This document shows positions 1 through 11,570 of a stretch of DNA of 64,000 nt, one piece after another. Source of the DNA: Capra hircus (Eukaryota > Chordata > Mammalia > Artiodactyla > Bovidae); the NCBI RefSeq assembly GCF_001704415.2, contig NC_030823.1, forward strand, positions 75,888,458 through 75,952,457, given 5' to 3'. How positions within the stretch are numbered: the first letter of the stretch is position 1; every line of letters starts with the position of its first letter. The notes beneath the pieces are model-generated. The model ran no database searches. It saw only the letters and a list, made by a program, of their open reading frames with translations, and was not told where the DNA came from. The position numbers and the translations under genes are program-made.

Positions 1-1610
1 ACTTATTTTTTTAATTGAAGGATAATTGCTTTACAGAGTGTTGTGGTTTTCTGTCGTACATCGCCAAGAATCAGTCATAGGCACACCCATGTCCCCTCCC
101 TCCCGGACCTCCCCCCCATCGCCCTCCCCACCCCACCCTTCAGCCTATTGCAGAGCCCCTGTTTGAGTTCCCGAGTCGCACAGCAGATTCCGGCTGGCTA
201 CCTGTTTTAAGTGTGGCATTGTAAGTCTCTATGCCACTCTCTCCATGCATCTCCCCGTCCCCCTCCTCTCCTTCCGCTGTGTCTGTGGGTCTGTTCCCCC
301 ACTGCTGCCCTGAGAGTAAATCCATCAGTGCCGTCTCTCAGATTCCATATATATGTGTCCGTATACGACACTTATCTTTCTCTTTCTGACTTGCTTCACC
401 CTGTATAATAGGCTCCAGTTTTGTCCACCTCGTTAGCACAGATCCACATGTGTTTCTTTTTTGGCTGAGTAATATTCCATTGTGTATACGCGCCACAGCT
501 TCTTTATCCATTCATCTGCTGATGGACATCTACGTCGCTTCCACGCTCTAGCTATTGTAAACAGTGCTTCAGTGAACACTGGGGTACACGAGTCTTCTTC
601 AGTTTTTATTTCCTCAGGGTGTATGCCTAGGACTGGGATTGTTGGGTCATAGGCTTTTTTTCCCCAGCTTTTTAAGGAGTCTCCATAGCTTCTTCCATAG
701 TGGCTGTATCAGTTTACTTTGCCACCAACAGTGCAAGAACATTCCCTTTTCTCCACACCCTCTCCGGCATTTGTTGTTTGTGGACTTTTTGATGATGGCC
801 GTTCTGCCGGGGTAGGTGGCATGTGATTGCAGTTTTGATTTGCATTTCTCTGATAATGAGTGACGCTGATCTTCTTTTCACGTGTCTGTCAGCCATCCGT
901 GTGTGTTCTTTGGAGAAATGTCTCTTCAGGTCCCTTTCCCACTTTTTGATCGGGTTGTTTGCTTTTCTGGTATTGAGTTATATGAGCTGCTTGTATATTT
1001 TAGAAATTAGTTCTTTATCAGTTGTTTCCTTTGCTATTATTTTCTCCCATTCTGAGGGCTGTCTTTTCACCTTGCTTAAAGTTTCCTTTGCTGTGCAAAA
1101 GCTTTTAAGTTTAATCAGGTCCCACTTGCTTATTTTTGTTTTTATTTCCATTACTCTAGGAGGTGGGTCATAGAGGATCTTGCTTTGATTCATGTCATTG
1201 AGTGTTCTGACTATGTGCTCCTCAAAGAGTTTTATAGTTTCTGGTCTTACATTTATATCTTTAAGCCATTTTGAGTTTATCTTTATGTGTGACATTAAGT
1301 AGTGATCTAATTTCATTCTTTTGCACATAGCTGTCCAGTTTTCCCAGCATCACTTATTGAAGAGGCTGTCTTTGTCCCATTAAATATTCTTGCCTCCTTC
1401 CTCCAAAGTAAGCTACCCACAGGTAGCTTAGGTTCTCTGTCTTGTTCCATTGATCTATATTTCTGTTTCTGTGCCAGTACCATACTGTCTTGATGACTGT
1501 AGCTTTGTAATATAGCCTGAAGTCAGGAAGGTTGATTCCTCCAGCTCCATTCTTCTTTCTCAAGACTGCTTTGGCTATACAGGGTCTTTTGTGTCTCCAC
1601 ATTCTATTTA
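1..1610 (-). mobile_element. L1 LINE, 3' portion (ORF2 C-terminus and 3' UTR)
   Basis: Read on the minus strand this is the last ~1.6 kb of an L1 element. The T-run at 5-12 is the complement of the poly(A) tail, so the 3' terminus lies at or just beyond the window edge. The 3' UTR covers roughly 15-420 and the ORF2 C-terminus runs from about 430 to 1600. Similarity to L1 stops near 1600-1610, where the sequence becomes unrelated AT-rich DNA, consistent with 5' truncation. The bovid-like subfamily is inferred from overall resemblance. Many point changes and frame breaks mark it as an inactive fossil. Confidence 0.93.
978..1602 (-). pseudogene. L1 ORF2 C-terminal remnant
   Basis: Two open blocks on the minus strand encode the region downstream of the L1 reverse transcriptase. 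The block at 1602-1354 has the family motif LPDFRLYYKA followed by a WYWHRNRNIDQW-like stretch. The block at 1328-978 has KWLKDINVRPETIKLFEE and DPPPRVMEIKTKISKWDL. They lie in different frames and are separated by stops near 1330-1350, so at least one frameshift has occurred. In an intact L1 this region lies between the reverse transcriptase and the cysteine-rich end. No endonuclease or RT catalytic core remains here. Confidence 0.9.
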
Positions 1611-2443
1611 ATTTTTTCTATCTTTTTATGAGTCTGGACTTCTGTTTATTTTTTAAGAGTAATAAAAGAAAATGTGTCAGTGAGGAATACATTTTCCTTC
1701 CCTCGCTCCTGTCATCTCTAGCTCAAGAACTTCTGCCTTCAGCAACCTCTCAAGAATCGCTTACTTACCATCTGCTCTGAGTCGGATCTTAAACCAGGAG
1801 AAGGGGTGATTCTCATGTCTGTATCTGAGACACCGGCTCTGGTTCCCAGACGAATCTTACAGCAACTTGCCAGGGAACTTCACTTGGCCATGCTGCTTCA
1901 ATCTCAAATTCGACATCTCCCCTCAACCCCTGCCTGTGCCAGCTGAACTCTTCCTAACCCTTCCTCTGAAATGTGCCCCCAGATCCTAGTTTCCTATCGT
2001 GGGCAATCCACTAATTCATTCAGCACGTACTGATTTAGCTCCTTCTACATGATAGGCACTTGGCCCGGTGCAGAGGACTGGGAGGAGAACAGGAGTGGCG
2101 GAGTTCCTGTTGGTGTGTGGTCTTCAGACAAGGACTAAGCAAGTCATGGTATAAAATACGTGGAGAGTTTGCACTGTGGTCTGTGCTCAGAGGAGGCCCC
2201 TTTTTGTGGCATCGGAGGACGCCTCTCTGAGACCTGAAAAGTGATGATGACCCTCGCTCTCCGACCTGTGAACTCACTCTTACGCTGCTTTCGCACGTGT
2301 GCTCACTCATTCTCTCATTTGCTTGTCCACTCATCCACTCATTAGCACGCGAGTCATAAGCGCTTGTGAAAGGCCCGCTGACTGAAGACCCAAGCACCGT
2401 GAAGATGCAGAGGTATTGGATGCAACACCCCGTGTTCTCCCTT
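1611..2443. other. Non-genic DNA, no assigned feature
   Basis: No credible gene. The segment around 2005-2260 loosely recalls old dispersed mammalian repeats (a 'search for the last common segment' type of resemblance, too diverged to name). The rest looks single copy. Confidence 0.5.
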
Positions 2444-2644
2444 GGGCTCTTCTGGTGGCTCAGATGGGAAAGAATCTGCCTGCAATGCAGGAGACCTGGG
2501 TTCAGTCCCTGGGTCGGGAAGATCCCCTGGAGAAGGGCATGGCGGCCCACTCCAGTATTCTTGCCTGGAGAATGCCATGGACAGAGGAGCCTGGCGGGCT
2601 GCAGTCCACGGGGTCACAACTGGATGACTAACACTTCCACTTTC
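2444..2644 (+). mobile_element. Bov-tA SINE
   Basis: Ruminant tRNA-headed SINE fused to the BovB 3' end. The order is visible: a head like GGCTCTTCTGGTGGCTCAG, a B-box-like GGTTCAGTCCC, then GGAGAAGGGCATGG, and the BovB-derived tail CCATGGACAGAGGAGCC. TCTCCCT occurs on both sides (2436-2442 and 2648-2654), a plausible short target duplication. The tail has decayed to TGGATGACTAACACTTCC. The internal promoter is expected to be of RNA polymerase III type, by family. Confidence 0.93.
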
Positions 2645-2712
2645 TGCTCTCCCTGGGTGTTGCGGGCTAAAGTGAAGAGGCAGATCAATAAGCAAATACT
2701 GTCAATGAAGCG

Positions 2713-2738
2713 TGTCGTTATTTTGATAGATAACGACA
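2713..2738. repeat. Perfect 9-bp inverted repeat with 8-nt loop
   Basis: TGTCGTTAT at 2713-2721 is followed after TTTGATAG by its exact reverse complement ATAACGACA at 2730-2738. It is not part of any recognised repeat. No T-run or other sign of a terminator follows, so a function is not implied. Confidence 0.8.
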
Positions 2739-3197
2739 GGGGTAGGTAGGTCTTGGTAGGCATGGGCAGGAGGAAGGTGCTTTCTAGAGTATGAGCTTAA
2801 GGACATAAATTATGTTTTATTCCTCTCAATATCCCCAGCATGGGGTCTGGAAATAGGCACTCAGAGGAAGGCAATGCAGGGATGTATGAGCGACATCACA
2901 CAGACATCCCACTGCCACTGATGTCGGAGCTTAGATGCAGGACTGTCCTACTGGTTTGCTTTGTTCGTCCACAATTCTATCATCCCAGATATGGTGGGTT
3001 TCTCTCCGTATCCATCTACAAGGATTTCATGATTCACAGTTCCTTGCCTGGAAGTTTTGAACTCTCTTTTTTCTCTGGAGGTTCATTTGCACACAAGTTC
3101 CTTCATGAAAAGGGTTTACAGCGACACCTCTGAAGCAATTCCTAAACATCCTCCCCTCCCCAGATACTATACCAGCCAGCGTCCAACCTGGAGAACT

Positions 3198-3269
3198 CCA
3201 GTTTCCTGACGCTGGTTCTGATGTTTGCTCCACCCAGTTTCCTGACGCTGGTTCTGATGTTTGCTCCAG
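3198..3269. repeat. 36-bp perfect tandem duplication
   Basis: Two adjacent copies of a 36-bp unit beginning CCAGTTTCCTGACG and ending TTTGCTCCA, at 3198-3233 and 3234-3269, differing at most in the last base. Identity this high suggests a recent duplication and possible length polymorphism. Because 36 is a multiple of three, minus-strand frames show a repeated 12-residue block, but no gene is supported. Confidence 0.93.
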
Positions 3270-3474
3270 AACTCCGCAATGGGCGTACTGCCTCTGGAGA
3301 AGGTTTTACAGCTTTCATCCAGGATGAATGATGGCTTCTTTGGTACAAAGGTGAAAATATTATGTGGTGTCTCAAAACAGCAACAAAAACAACAAAAAAC
3401 CCCACAAAAACCAACCTTGCTCCTCCCCAAACCCTAACGAAACACTAACTGTTTCATGGCTATGTCACGGACCC

Positions 3475-3625
3475 TGGCACATGTATTATCTGATTTAATA
3501 CTCACAGCAACCTACAGAAATAGGTAGTCCCATTTCTCAGATGGAGAAACTGAGCCTCAAAGAAATCAAGCGGCTTCCTCGAATCACAGGACTCACAAAT
3601 GACACAGAGGGTGATGGACGCACCA
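3475..3625 (-). mobile_element. MIR SINE fragment
   Basis: The diagnostic MIR core is visible in reverse: CCCATTTCTCAGATGGAGAAACTGAG-like sequence (3530-3556) preceded by an AATACTCACAGCAACC-type stretch. Strongly diverged, as expected for an ancient mammalian SINE. Confidence 0.75.
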
Positions 3626-4531
3626 GGCCTTGACATAGACTAACAGACGATGCTTTCCATGCCTGCTGCTCTGCGGACGAGGAAAAGCCTGGCTGAAGCC
3701 TCCTTTCAACCTTGTAAAATCTAATACCGTTTATCACTCGCAAGTTCATGATTGCTTTTAATTTTGCTCCTTGTTGCTAAGTGTAGCCGGAAGAGGTTTC
3801 ATCTTCCCCTGGCTTTCCTGTATTGAAAGAATAACAGACGAGCTTTCATTTCTAAGAGCTTTTCACAGGTGGAAGATGAGTTTGTCCTCCAAATGTCTCT
3901 TCATCCAGGTAAGAATTCTTTCTTGATATTTTGGTTTATTTATTCTTTTTTCAGCTGTGTCTTTTGTTTTGAAGAAAGTTAATTATTTCTTGTTGAGACA
4001 AAGGATCTCTCTCTCTCTTAAATTCTGCGCTGGCAACATGGTTTCAAACAGAAACCATGGTAGTTTTGAATTGTCCTTAATGTGTTCCAGTTTGGTGGAA
4101 ATTACTTATACTGTTTCCTGGAAAATTATGACTGATGACATTTATATTTTTATTTAAAACTTGATTTTTATAAAGACCTGAAAATTCAGTTGATTTAGTG
4201 TGTAACCATATGAACATTGAAGGCAGTGCTTTTTTTTAACTTTAAAAATTCTTCTTTTTAATTGCACAGGTTCCTATATTCACCATTTTTATTCAAATGG
4301 TGACACTGGAGCATGTTTTATACCTCTTTGAAAATTACAAGGTAGTGCATTATGTAATCCATCTAAGTGTGTCTTATAACCACTCAGTTGTTTTTTTTTT
4401 TTTTTGGAATGTACTATATTCCCTGATATATTTTATCTTCTAGGATAGTCATCTAATAAGGAATTGATAGTCTTTTAAAAAAAAACTATTTAAAAAAATT
4501 CAGACATCCATTTGATTTATTATTTTCACTC
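3626..4531. other. AT-rich non-genic DNA
   Basis: Low GC, with T-runs near 4231 and 4391 and an A-run near 4478. No open frame with coding character, no splice-flanked candidate, and no recognisable repeat. Confidence 0.5.
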
Positions 4532-4660
4532 TGCTGCTGCTGCTGAGTCGCTTCAGTCGTGTCCGACTCTGTGCAACTCCATGGACGGCAGCCCACCAGG
4601 CTCCCTCGTCCCTGGGATTCTCCAGGCAAGAACACTGGAGTGGGTTGCCATTTCCTTCAG
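4532..4660 (-). mobile_element. Bov-A2-type SINE, single monomer
   Basis: Starts with the (GCT)n complement of the (AGC)n tail, then GAGTCGCTTCAGTCGTGTCC, and ends at the inner monomer boundary (CATTTCCTTCAG). Only the 3' monomer of the usual dimer is present. The break falls at the monomer junction, as in the copy at 59340-59461. No clear target duplication. Confidence 0.9.
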
Positions 4661-7257
4661 TCTAGACTGAGTAAATTTGATGGTTAGGGGAACCAAATAC
4701 CTTGCCAGAAATCTCAACACTTCCATAGACAGGGATATTTTTTAATGGGGTTTGTGAACAAGAAAATTTGCTTGATGGCCTGAAGTTCATAACGGTGACT
4801 GGAAATCTTGATATTTTAAATACAGCCTGTCACAGTTTGGCAACTGAGAACTCAGGTGCCTGTTAAACGTGCCTCTTGAGGGGCAAAAAGACACTCGTGC
4901 CGAACTGAACCCGAGGAAACAGTGCAGGATCCGTTCTTGCTGTGTGTGTCTCTTTTTTAAACTCTGAGATAACAGGGTCTGAGAGCAAGTCAGCATCCTA
5001 ATGATACCCGTTATGAGACAGTGTCGCTGGAAGGAGGAGGGAGATACCAAACTGGAACTAATGACGGAGGAGAGGTTCTTGTCCGAGCGGTCCAGGAGAG
5101 GAGGGTGCCAACCTCAGCATCAGCCCTGCCGCTGGAGCAGGCGCAGATGGCGCCTGAGCTCCGGGGGCCTCTGGAATAAATCCTTGGTGATAATAACACA
5201 GCCCGCAACAGGGCCACTTTTATATTTATAGTTTATTCTCCACTATTGCCAGAGGCCTCAAATCCCACATAGTCAAAACCTCCATTCACTGTTGCCTGCT
5301 GGGCATTTAACAAGGGCTCTTGTAACAGGACCCAGAACAAGTCTGTGCGTGAATAGGAAGTGCAGGGGCCAGGCAGGCACCGCGGGCTGCCAGGCGCCCA
5401 AAAGGAGGCATCGAGAGAGACGCAGAGAAAGCACACAGTGACCCCGAGTGCCTCAAGGCACGGCTTCAAAAGGTGTCAACACCAATTAAATTGTAAAAGC
5501 TCTGTCAGCCTCTGAAAAGTCCTCCAGATGGGGACAAGACAGTACATAATCACAGGGCCGGGATGCGATTCTGCAGGGTCCACCCTGCACCCGGGACACG
5601 CACACATGCCTGGCAATTCGTGATCTGTCCGGGAGCCTTCACGTTCTGGCTGTGCCCCAAGGTGTAAACACCCTTCTGCCAGGAGCTCTCTGGCTGTATC
5701 ACTGGGGAATCTGGAAAGCCTTGATTAGTGGGTAGAGACTGGTGGCTCCTGCAGGTAAATTGCCTCGAATGCAGCTCTAACTAAAACGTGTACCGCTGCT
5801 GATGCCCTCAGATGATGAGCTGAAGGATAATTGCCCAGTGTCTCAGTCTGAGCTGAAGAGTGCCACATGGATTTCTGTAACAAACAGCACTGCACAGAGC
5901 CGTTCTTTGTCAGCCAGAGGCTGGTGGAATCTACCCTTTCTGGCAACCGGACATTCTGATGGTAATGAATTTGCAGGGGGCTTGTTTGAAATATTTCTAC
6001 CCATAAGGAGAGGACTATGTGTTTCCTATTTGGCCTTGGAGAGTGTTAACGTGTGTCTTTAAAGAATTTATTAGATCTGGGCAAAGGTACCCTAATCTCG
6101 ATTCATGAACCGATGTCTCTCTCTCTCTTCCTGTGTCTCTCTGTTTTTCTCTTTTGCCTACGGGTAACTGTGATAGGTATGACCAATTTATTGGATGGTT
6201 TTCAAAGTGACAGCAGAGCTGGGGAGGAGAAGAAATGCGTTTTATAGCCAGGGGAAAAAGATTGGGAGAACTGTCAAAGTATTTCTCACATATTTTATTT
6301 CTAAGGCATTTTCTTGGTCTACAGAACTTTTTTCCCTCACCAGATCAAGCGAAATGCCTGGGGTTTGAGGTAGGTGAATTCATGCTGAAGAGTAGGCTAT
6401 AATGACATTGAAGTTCCAAGCATGGTCTTTCTTTTCAAAACAGAATAACTCAAAAAGATTACTCTTACCTACTGTCTTTATTTTTGAGAAAGAACCTTAT
6501 ACTTAATATAAAGATTTGGAATGTAATTGTTTTTCTTTTTGACTCAAACTATTGGTATTTGACTGCTCTTAAAAATCGAAATTTGAATAAAGTTGAAATT
6601 ACTCTTTTATTTTGAAGGAAAGATTAACCAGATATAAAATAACGCAGCAGATTATTGAGAACTGGCTTGCAGCTATCGTTTGTTAGATTATCTATTAGGT
6701 AACTTCTAAAATGGAACAGTAGAAAACGAGTTCAGTCATCACAAGGAGATGGAAACATTGACGAACATACTTATTCAGATTGTAGTACTGATCCTGTGTT
6801 AATCAAGTTGGTCTAAGTCATGCTATAGTAACAAAGAAAGATCTAAGTGGCCTAAGACAGAATCGATTTCTCAGGTACAAGGGCTGAGAAGACCACAGGA
6901 CAGTGTTCCTCCACTTGACTTGTGTACGGCACCTCTTTACCAACATGAGCTTCCAAAATGATCATGAAGTGCCTGCTAGGAAATTCATCTACCCAGAAGT
7001 GACATCATTTCTGTTCACATCAAATTAGCCAAAGCAGGTCATGGGGCTGCCCGGGAGGGTGAACACCATTGTCTGAGAGTCTGAAAGGAGAAGGAGTTGA
7101 TATCAGTTAACACTCATGGATCTGGCCGTAGACCCCTCTTCCCATAACCAAATATCCTTTCCTCTCGTCCTCAATCCACAGCCAAGGAAAACAACCCCCA
7201 AACTCCCATCCAGCACAAAGTCCAGAATCTCAGATAAGAATGAGCCTCCTCTTGGTA
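4661..7257. other. 2.6-kb non-repetitive block
   Basis: Longest repeat-poor stretch in the left half. The part at 4980-6000 is GC-richer, with a run of C/G-rich segments (5100-5170, 5340-5420, 5580-5660), and shows no coding frame of note. The segment 6790-7090 resembles an old dispersed repeat but I cannot name the family. No gene, CpG island or RNA was recognised. Confidence 0.5.
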
Positions 7258-7261
7258 CAGA

Positions 7262-7907
7262 TGTAACCGAGAGTGGGGTCTGGCTGTTCGCTGCTCAGAA
7301 GCCAGCAGAGACCAGGTTGGTGGAAAGGAAAGAGTGCTTTATTTCGGATGTCAGCAGTGGAGCAGGAGGGTGGACATCTGTCCAAAGGCCAACTCCCTCC
7401 CACTCCCCGACAGTCAAGGGGCTAGAGGTTTTATAGGCTGAGGGAGGGGGCTACATGCAGAAACAGCACAGTCATCTTGAAACTGGTCATCGGTGGTCTG
7501 ACCAGCATCATCTTGATCGTTCTAAGTACAGTCTGCAGTTCCATGGTTGGTTTGTTCCCGTTTCTCTGAGGCCAGTGCTCGAAATTGTGGCAGTTTATGT
7601 CACGGATACAGTCTGCTCATCATGTACTTAACTTCTCCACCTGGTTGGGGTTTCACTATCTGCAAGACAGCTCACAGGATATGGCTCAGAGTACCATCTA
7701 CAGCCCATGAGGAGGGACTAAGTGTCCTTGGCTGTGCTTAATGACTGAGCTGCTATGATTGGGTCTCCTTTGACCATTTCCCTTTGTTTTTGCATTTTCT
7801 CACTTCTCTGATTAAACTTATTTGTTGGTTAAAGTTTTTCCCCCAACAAAAGGCAGGCTGGAACATGGCCATGTGGGGTAAGGACCATAGGGTTCTACTC
7901 CATTTCA
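7262..7907 (-). mobile_element. Solo LTR of an ERV family (class I-like), copy 1
   Basis: A 646-bp LTR in reverse orientation. On its own strand it begins TGAAATGGAG and ends CTCTCGGTTACA, giving the retroviral TG...CA ends. CAGA stands on both sides (7258-7261 and 7908-7911), a 4-bp target duplication typical of gammaretrovirus-like ERV1 elements. It aligns along its length with the LTR at 37170-37846. No gag, pol or env sequence adjoins it, so it is a solo LTR left by recombination between two LTRs. Class assignment rests on the 4-bp duplication and is inference. Confidence 0.85.
7338..7435 (-). promoter_or_regulatory. LTR TATA box and poly(A) signal
   Basis: On the LTR strand TATAAA lies at 7435-7430 and AATAAA at 7343-7338, about 90 bp downstream. 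This is the usual U3-R spacing of a retroviral LTR. The poly(A) signal is intact here but altered in the sister LTR at 37 kb. Activity in the host is not shown. Confidence 0.75.
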
Positions 7908-7911
7908 CAGA

Positions 7912-8790
7912 GACAGACGAACTTAAAAAGTTATTTTCTCCCCACCCACTGTGATCCATAGACTATAAAGAAATGAAGCCAGTTCTGAAACTGGCAGTCA
8001 CTGTGAAGACTACCCAGAATGTTCCAGATGAAACCCCACTTCTGCTCCCCGGGAAGAGATGCCTCGTCTTGTTCTCGGTAACTCCTGGCTCCCCACTCTG
8101 GAAGGTGAATTATTCCTCTGCTTTCCTTTGTCACCTCTGGAATGTGTGCTGGGGAAACCTTCTCTCTGAGGAGTAAGCAAATTTCTTAGTCCGCTCCTTG
8201 CCTGAGAAGGGTTACGTTCCAAGGGTGATTTTAAGTCCCCAAAGTCGGTCTTTTTGGGTGCAGGCTCAAGCTTCCTTTAGGATGAAATCCTGTCAAAAGT
8301 TTCACAGGTTTCTTCTCTGCGTGGTTCTGTACAGCCCCGTGGACCGATTCCACACCCACAAGGTTTGCTTAGGTTTGGTTCCTGGAATATTTACTTTCTT
8401 ATTTTCTCCTCCCTCTTCCTCCCTTTTCCTCCTTCTCTAATAATATTAAAGATCCAAGAATGGACATCCTTAAAAAGAAACAAACTCAAAAAGATTACTC
8501 TTGTATACTGTTTTTTTTTTTTTTTTTAAAGAGACCCTCCCTCCAATATTTGCAGTTGCTTTTCCCTTAACTCTATTGAGATGTGTGTGAGAGTCACACA
8601 GCATCTCTTTGCTATTTTTGTCCAGTTGAAAGGATGAGTGAGGTGCCCCACTTTTAATTACATCTTTATCTGGAGATACCTTAATCCATTGCCAGATTTC
8701 AGTGTGGTGTGGTAGCACTACCTTTGATCCAATGCCTGCTTTAATGCTTAGATTCCACTTTCCTGTAGCGCACAACGTTGTCTCTCAGAA
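7912..8790. other. Non-genic DNA
   Basis: Single-copy-looking sequence with a long T-run at 8511-8527 and no recognised gene or repeat. Confidence 0.5.
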
Positions 8791-8987
8791 CTGAAAAGTC
8801 ATGTCTGACTTTTTGTGGCCCTGTGGACTGTAGCCCGCCAGGCTCCTCTGCCTGTAGGATTCTCCAGGCAAGCATACTGGAGTGGGCTGCCATTGCCTCC
8901 TCCCCGGGATCGTCCCCACCCAGGGATAGAACTTGCATCTCCTGCATCGGCAGGCGGATTCTTTTGCCGCTGAGCCTTCTGGTCTCC
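8791..8987 (-). mobile_element. Bov-tA SINE
   Basis: Reverse copy. The BovB-derived tail comes first (AAGTCATGTCTGACTTT), then CCAGGCTCCTCTGCC, the GGGATAGAACTTGC B-box region and the degraded tRNA head (GCTGAGCCTTCTGG). Both ends are eroded and no target duplication is evident. Confidence 0.9.
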
Positions 8988-10011
8988 AAATGTCTGTATT
9001 CTTTTGTTTTGGTTTATTCCTGGTTGCAAACCATTCTGTCCTTTCCGAGTTCACCTCTTTTTCTTTTCCATGCTGCCTTCCGAATGTGGCTGACATTTTC
9101 TAGTTAGTCTTTCTTCTAGAGTGACAAGTTTATTTTTATCTCATAAATTATCCTAGGTGGTAATATTGCCAAATGATTTGCCCCTGCCTTGATTGACTGC
9201 CACCTTCCCGCCTCCGTGGGAGGTGGCCATGCATAGCCGCCACCCCCTCGTCAGATCGACACAGAGTCTTGCCACATATTTTGGAGTTTTTGTCACGTCA
9301 ACCTATAATCCCAGCATCCATATAAATAGCTGTTGCAGTCAGTGTGGATTAGGCTAGGCTGGACTAACAAACAACCCCAGTTTTCAGTAGCTTGCAGCAC
9401 AAAGATTTATTTCTGTCTCACGCAAAGCCCACCAGAAGCCCAGAGAACTCTCAGGACAGCTGAGCTGTCTCTACATGATAGCTCAGCACTGTCCTTCCTC
9501 CGAAATGCGGTTTTCCAGTAGCCATGCCTGAGGAAAAGTGGGGTACAGAGTTGAGCGCCAGTAAACAGAATGCTTCTTCGTGAAAGTGATGTGTATAATT
9601 TCTACCACTCTTACTTTCTCGGAGACCAGAATGTGCATTTCTCTTCTGCTTCCAGAAGATCAGCAGAACTGGGTGCCAAACCTGCTGAGTCTGTGCCGAT
9701 GAATGAGACCTTGAATTTAGGTAGTGGGTCCTGGGATCCTAGGACTGTACACACCTTATTAGTACAATTTTAGAATCACTGGTATAACCTGAACTGGCAA
9801 ACTTTGTATACTTAATCACTTTTAAAAATATTTAAGAGGTTTTAATACAACTTTTGTCAAAGGCTTATAACTTCTGCTTATTCAGATTCCAGCTTACTTT
9901 CCAAATGGCCACGGTGAAATTTTGCTTACTCATAGCCTTCCAGTTGTAACAGCCAGCTGTGGGGTAGGAGCACTCAGGTCCTGTCTTCATGGCAAATATT
10001 CAGGCATCAGC
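8988..10011. other. Non-genic DNA with an unassigned old repeat
   Basis: The segment about 9330-9500 (ACTAACAAACAACCCC, then CAAAGATTTATTTCTGTCTCAC) has the look of an ancient dispersed mammalian repeat related to the one near 6800-7050. I cannot name it. Otherwise no feature. Confidence 0.45.
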
Positions 10012-10385
10012 ATCTGCGGTGGATTGAAGGGTGGTTCTCCCCGAAGTCCCCGTCCTGAAAACTGTGAACATGATCTCATTTGGAGCAACTGTCTTTGCAG
10101 AGGTAATTAAGTCCAAGCTCTTGAGCTGAGGAGGCCATGATGGGTCCAAATCCCATAGGGAGTGTCCTTATAAAAGAGGGGGGAGCAGACGCACAGAGCA
10201 GGGCTGCGCGAAGACAAGCCAGATGGGAAGGCAGGTGCCCCCAGGAGCAGGCAGGGGTGGGAGGGGCTGTCCTCGGCGATTTCAGGGGGTGCGGCTCCGC
10301 AGGACGGAGAGAATGAACTGGTGTGGTTTTAAGCCACCAAGTTTGAGGTCATGTGTTACCACCACCCCAAGAAATGAATACAGGA
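10012..10385 (+). mobile_element. MLT1-type LTR (ERVL-MaLR)
   Basis: Ancient mammalian apparent LTR retrotransposon LTR. Recognisable stretches are TCTCATTTGGAGCAACTGTC, CTTTGCAGAGGTAATTAAG, GTGTCCTTATAAAAGAGG and the 3' end TTTTAAGCCACCAAG. The centre has been partly replaced by a GC-rich segment (10225-10300). No internal region adjoins it. Confidence 0.8.
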
Positions 10386-10474
10386 TCCATCTAAGTTCTA
10401 AGCTTTGAAGAATAATGGATATGATGAGTGCATATTTTTAAACGCTATGTTCACTGAGCTAAAAGAGCAGTGGA

Positions 10475-10650
10475 GAGTGACTTAGACACCATCGTGACAA
10501 AGCCCATGATTTAGGGCAAGCTGTCCTAGGTTTGAATTCAGATAACTTGAATTTCAAGTTTAACATTTTGAAGAGGTTATGTCTATTACCAATTTTAAAA
10601 AAAAAATAGCATTTCCTCACCCATAAAAAACACAATGATAATAAACCCTG
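10475..10650 (+). mobile_element. MIR SINE, diverged
   Basis: Forward-strand MIR-like order: GCTGTCCTAGGTTTGAATTC (tRNA-like part), AGGTTATGTCTATTACC, then TTTCCTCACCCATAAAA. Heavily mutated. Confidence 0.55.
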
Positions 10651-11274
10651 CCCTGACAACCCAGAGGCTGCTTTATGAATTACAGGAGGATATTGATGTG
10701 GAGACTCAATAATAATCCAATAAAAGAGAGTTTCGTTATGATGATTGTGAACATCAAGCCAATGAGAAGTACAAAGCCTAGACCAGGTATTATAATTTCT
10801 AAACACTGTCCATTGAAACTGGACTTCATGCACTGAGTTTCTTAGATTTGCAGCAAAGGAACAAAACGGCCGAAAGATGAGACAAACAAAAGCCTTGTCC
10901 TCTTGTGAAAAAAGCCCTTTAACTTCAAACCTTTAATTTCTATTCATTATTGTAAACTGCATCTGAAGAATGAAAAGGAACTGGAAAAAACCCCACATTT
11001 TGGTCAGGACTCAAGTAATGTTTAAATAAAGTTCTATGAAAAAAGTCTTAAAGGTTGATTGAAAATATCTTTTTACATTTCAACTCATACACGTTATTCC
11101 TAGACGATGACCATCATACTACAATAACTATATTCTAGAAATAATAAGACTTTATTTCTAAGGCTTCCTTTCTGTAACAAATTTTTAATATACGAATGAA
11201 TATGAACTCATAAATTCTCATCTTCATTCACAGACATGGTTTCCATCTTATAGACGACCCAGGGGAAAGCTGCA
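10651..11274. other. AT-rich non-genic DNA
   Basis: No gene or repeat recognised. Confidence 0.5.
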
Positions 11275-11286
11275 AATTACAGAGCT

Positions 11287-11558
11287 GCTGCTGCTGCTAA
11301 GTTGCTTCAGTCGTGTCCGACTCTGTGTGACCCCATAGACAGCAGCCCACCAGGCTCCCCTGTCCCTGCGATTCTCCAGGCAAGAACACTGGAGTGGGTT
11401 GCCATTTCCTTCTCCAATGCATGAAAGTGAAAAGCGAAAGTGAAGTCGCTCAGTTGTGTCTGACTCTTAGCGACCCCATGGACTGCAGCCCACCAGGCTC
11501 CTCCATCCATGGGATTTTCCAGGCAAGAGTACTGGAGTGGGTTGCCATTGCCTTCTCC
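11287..11558 (-). mobile_element. Bov-A2 SINE, full dimer
   Basis: Both monomers are present in reverse order: (GCT)n, first unit through CATTTCCTTCTCC, linker ATGCATGAAAGTGAAAAG, second unit through CATTGCCTTCTCC. It is flanked by AATTACAGAGCT (11275-11286) and AACTACAGAGCT (11559-11570), a 12-bp target duplication with one mismatch. This fixes the ends of the insertion. Confidence 0.95.
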
Positions 11559-11570
11559 AACTACAGAGCT

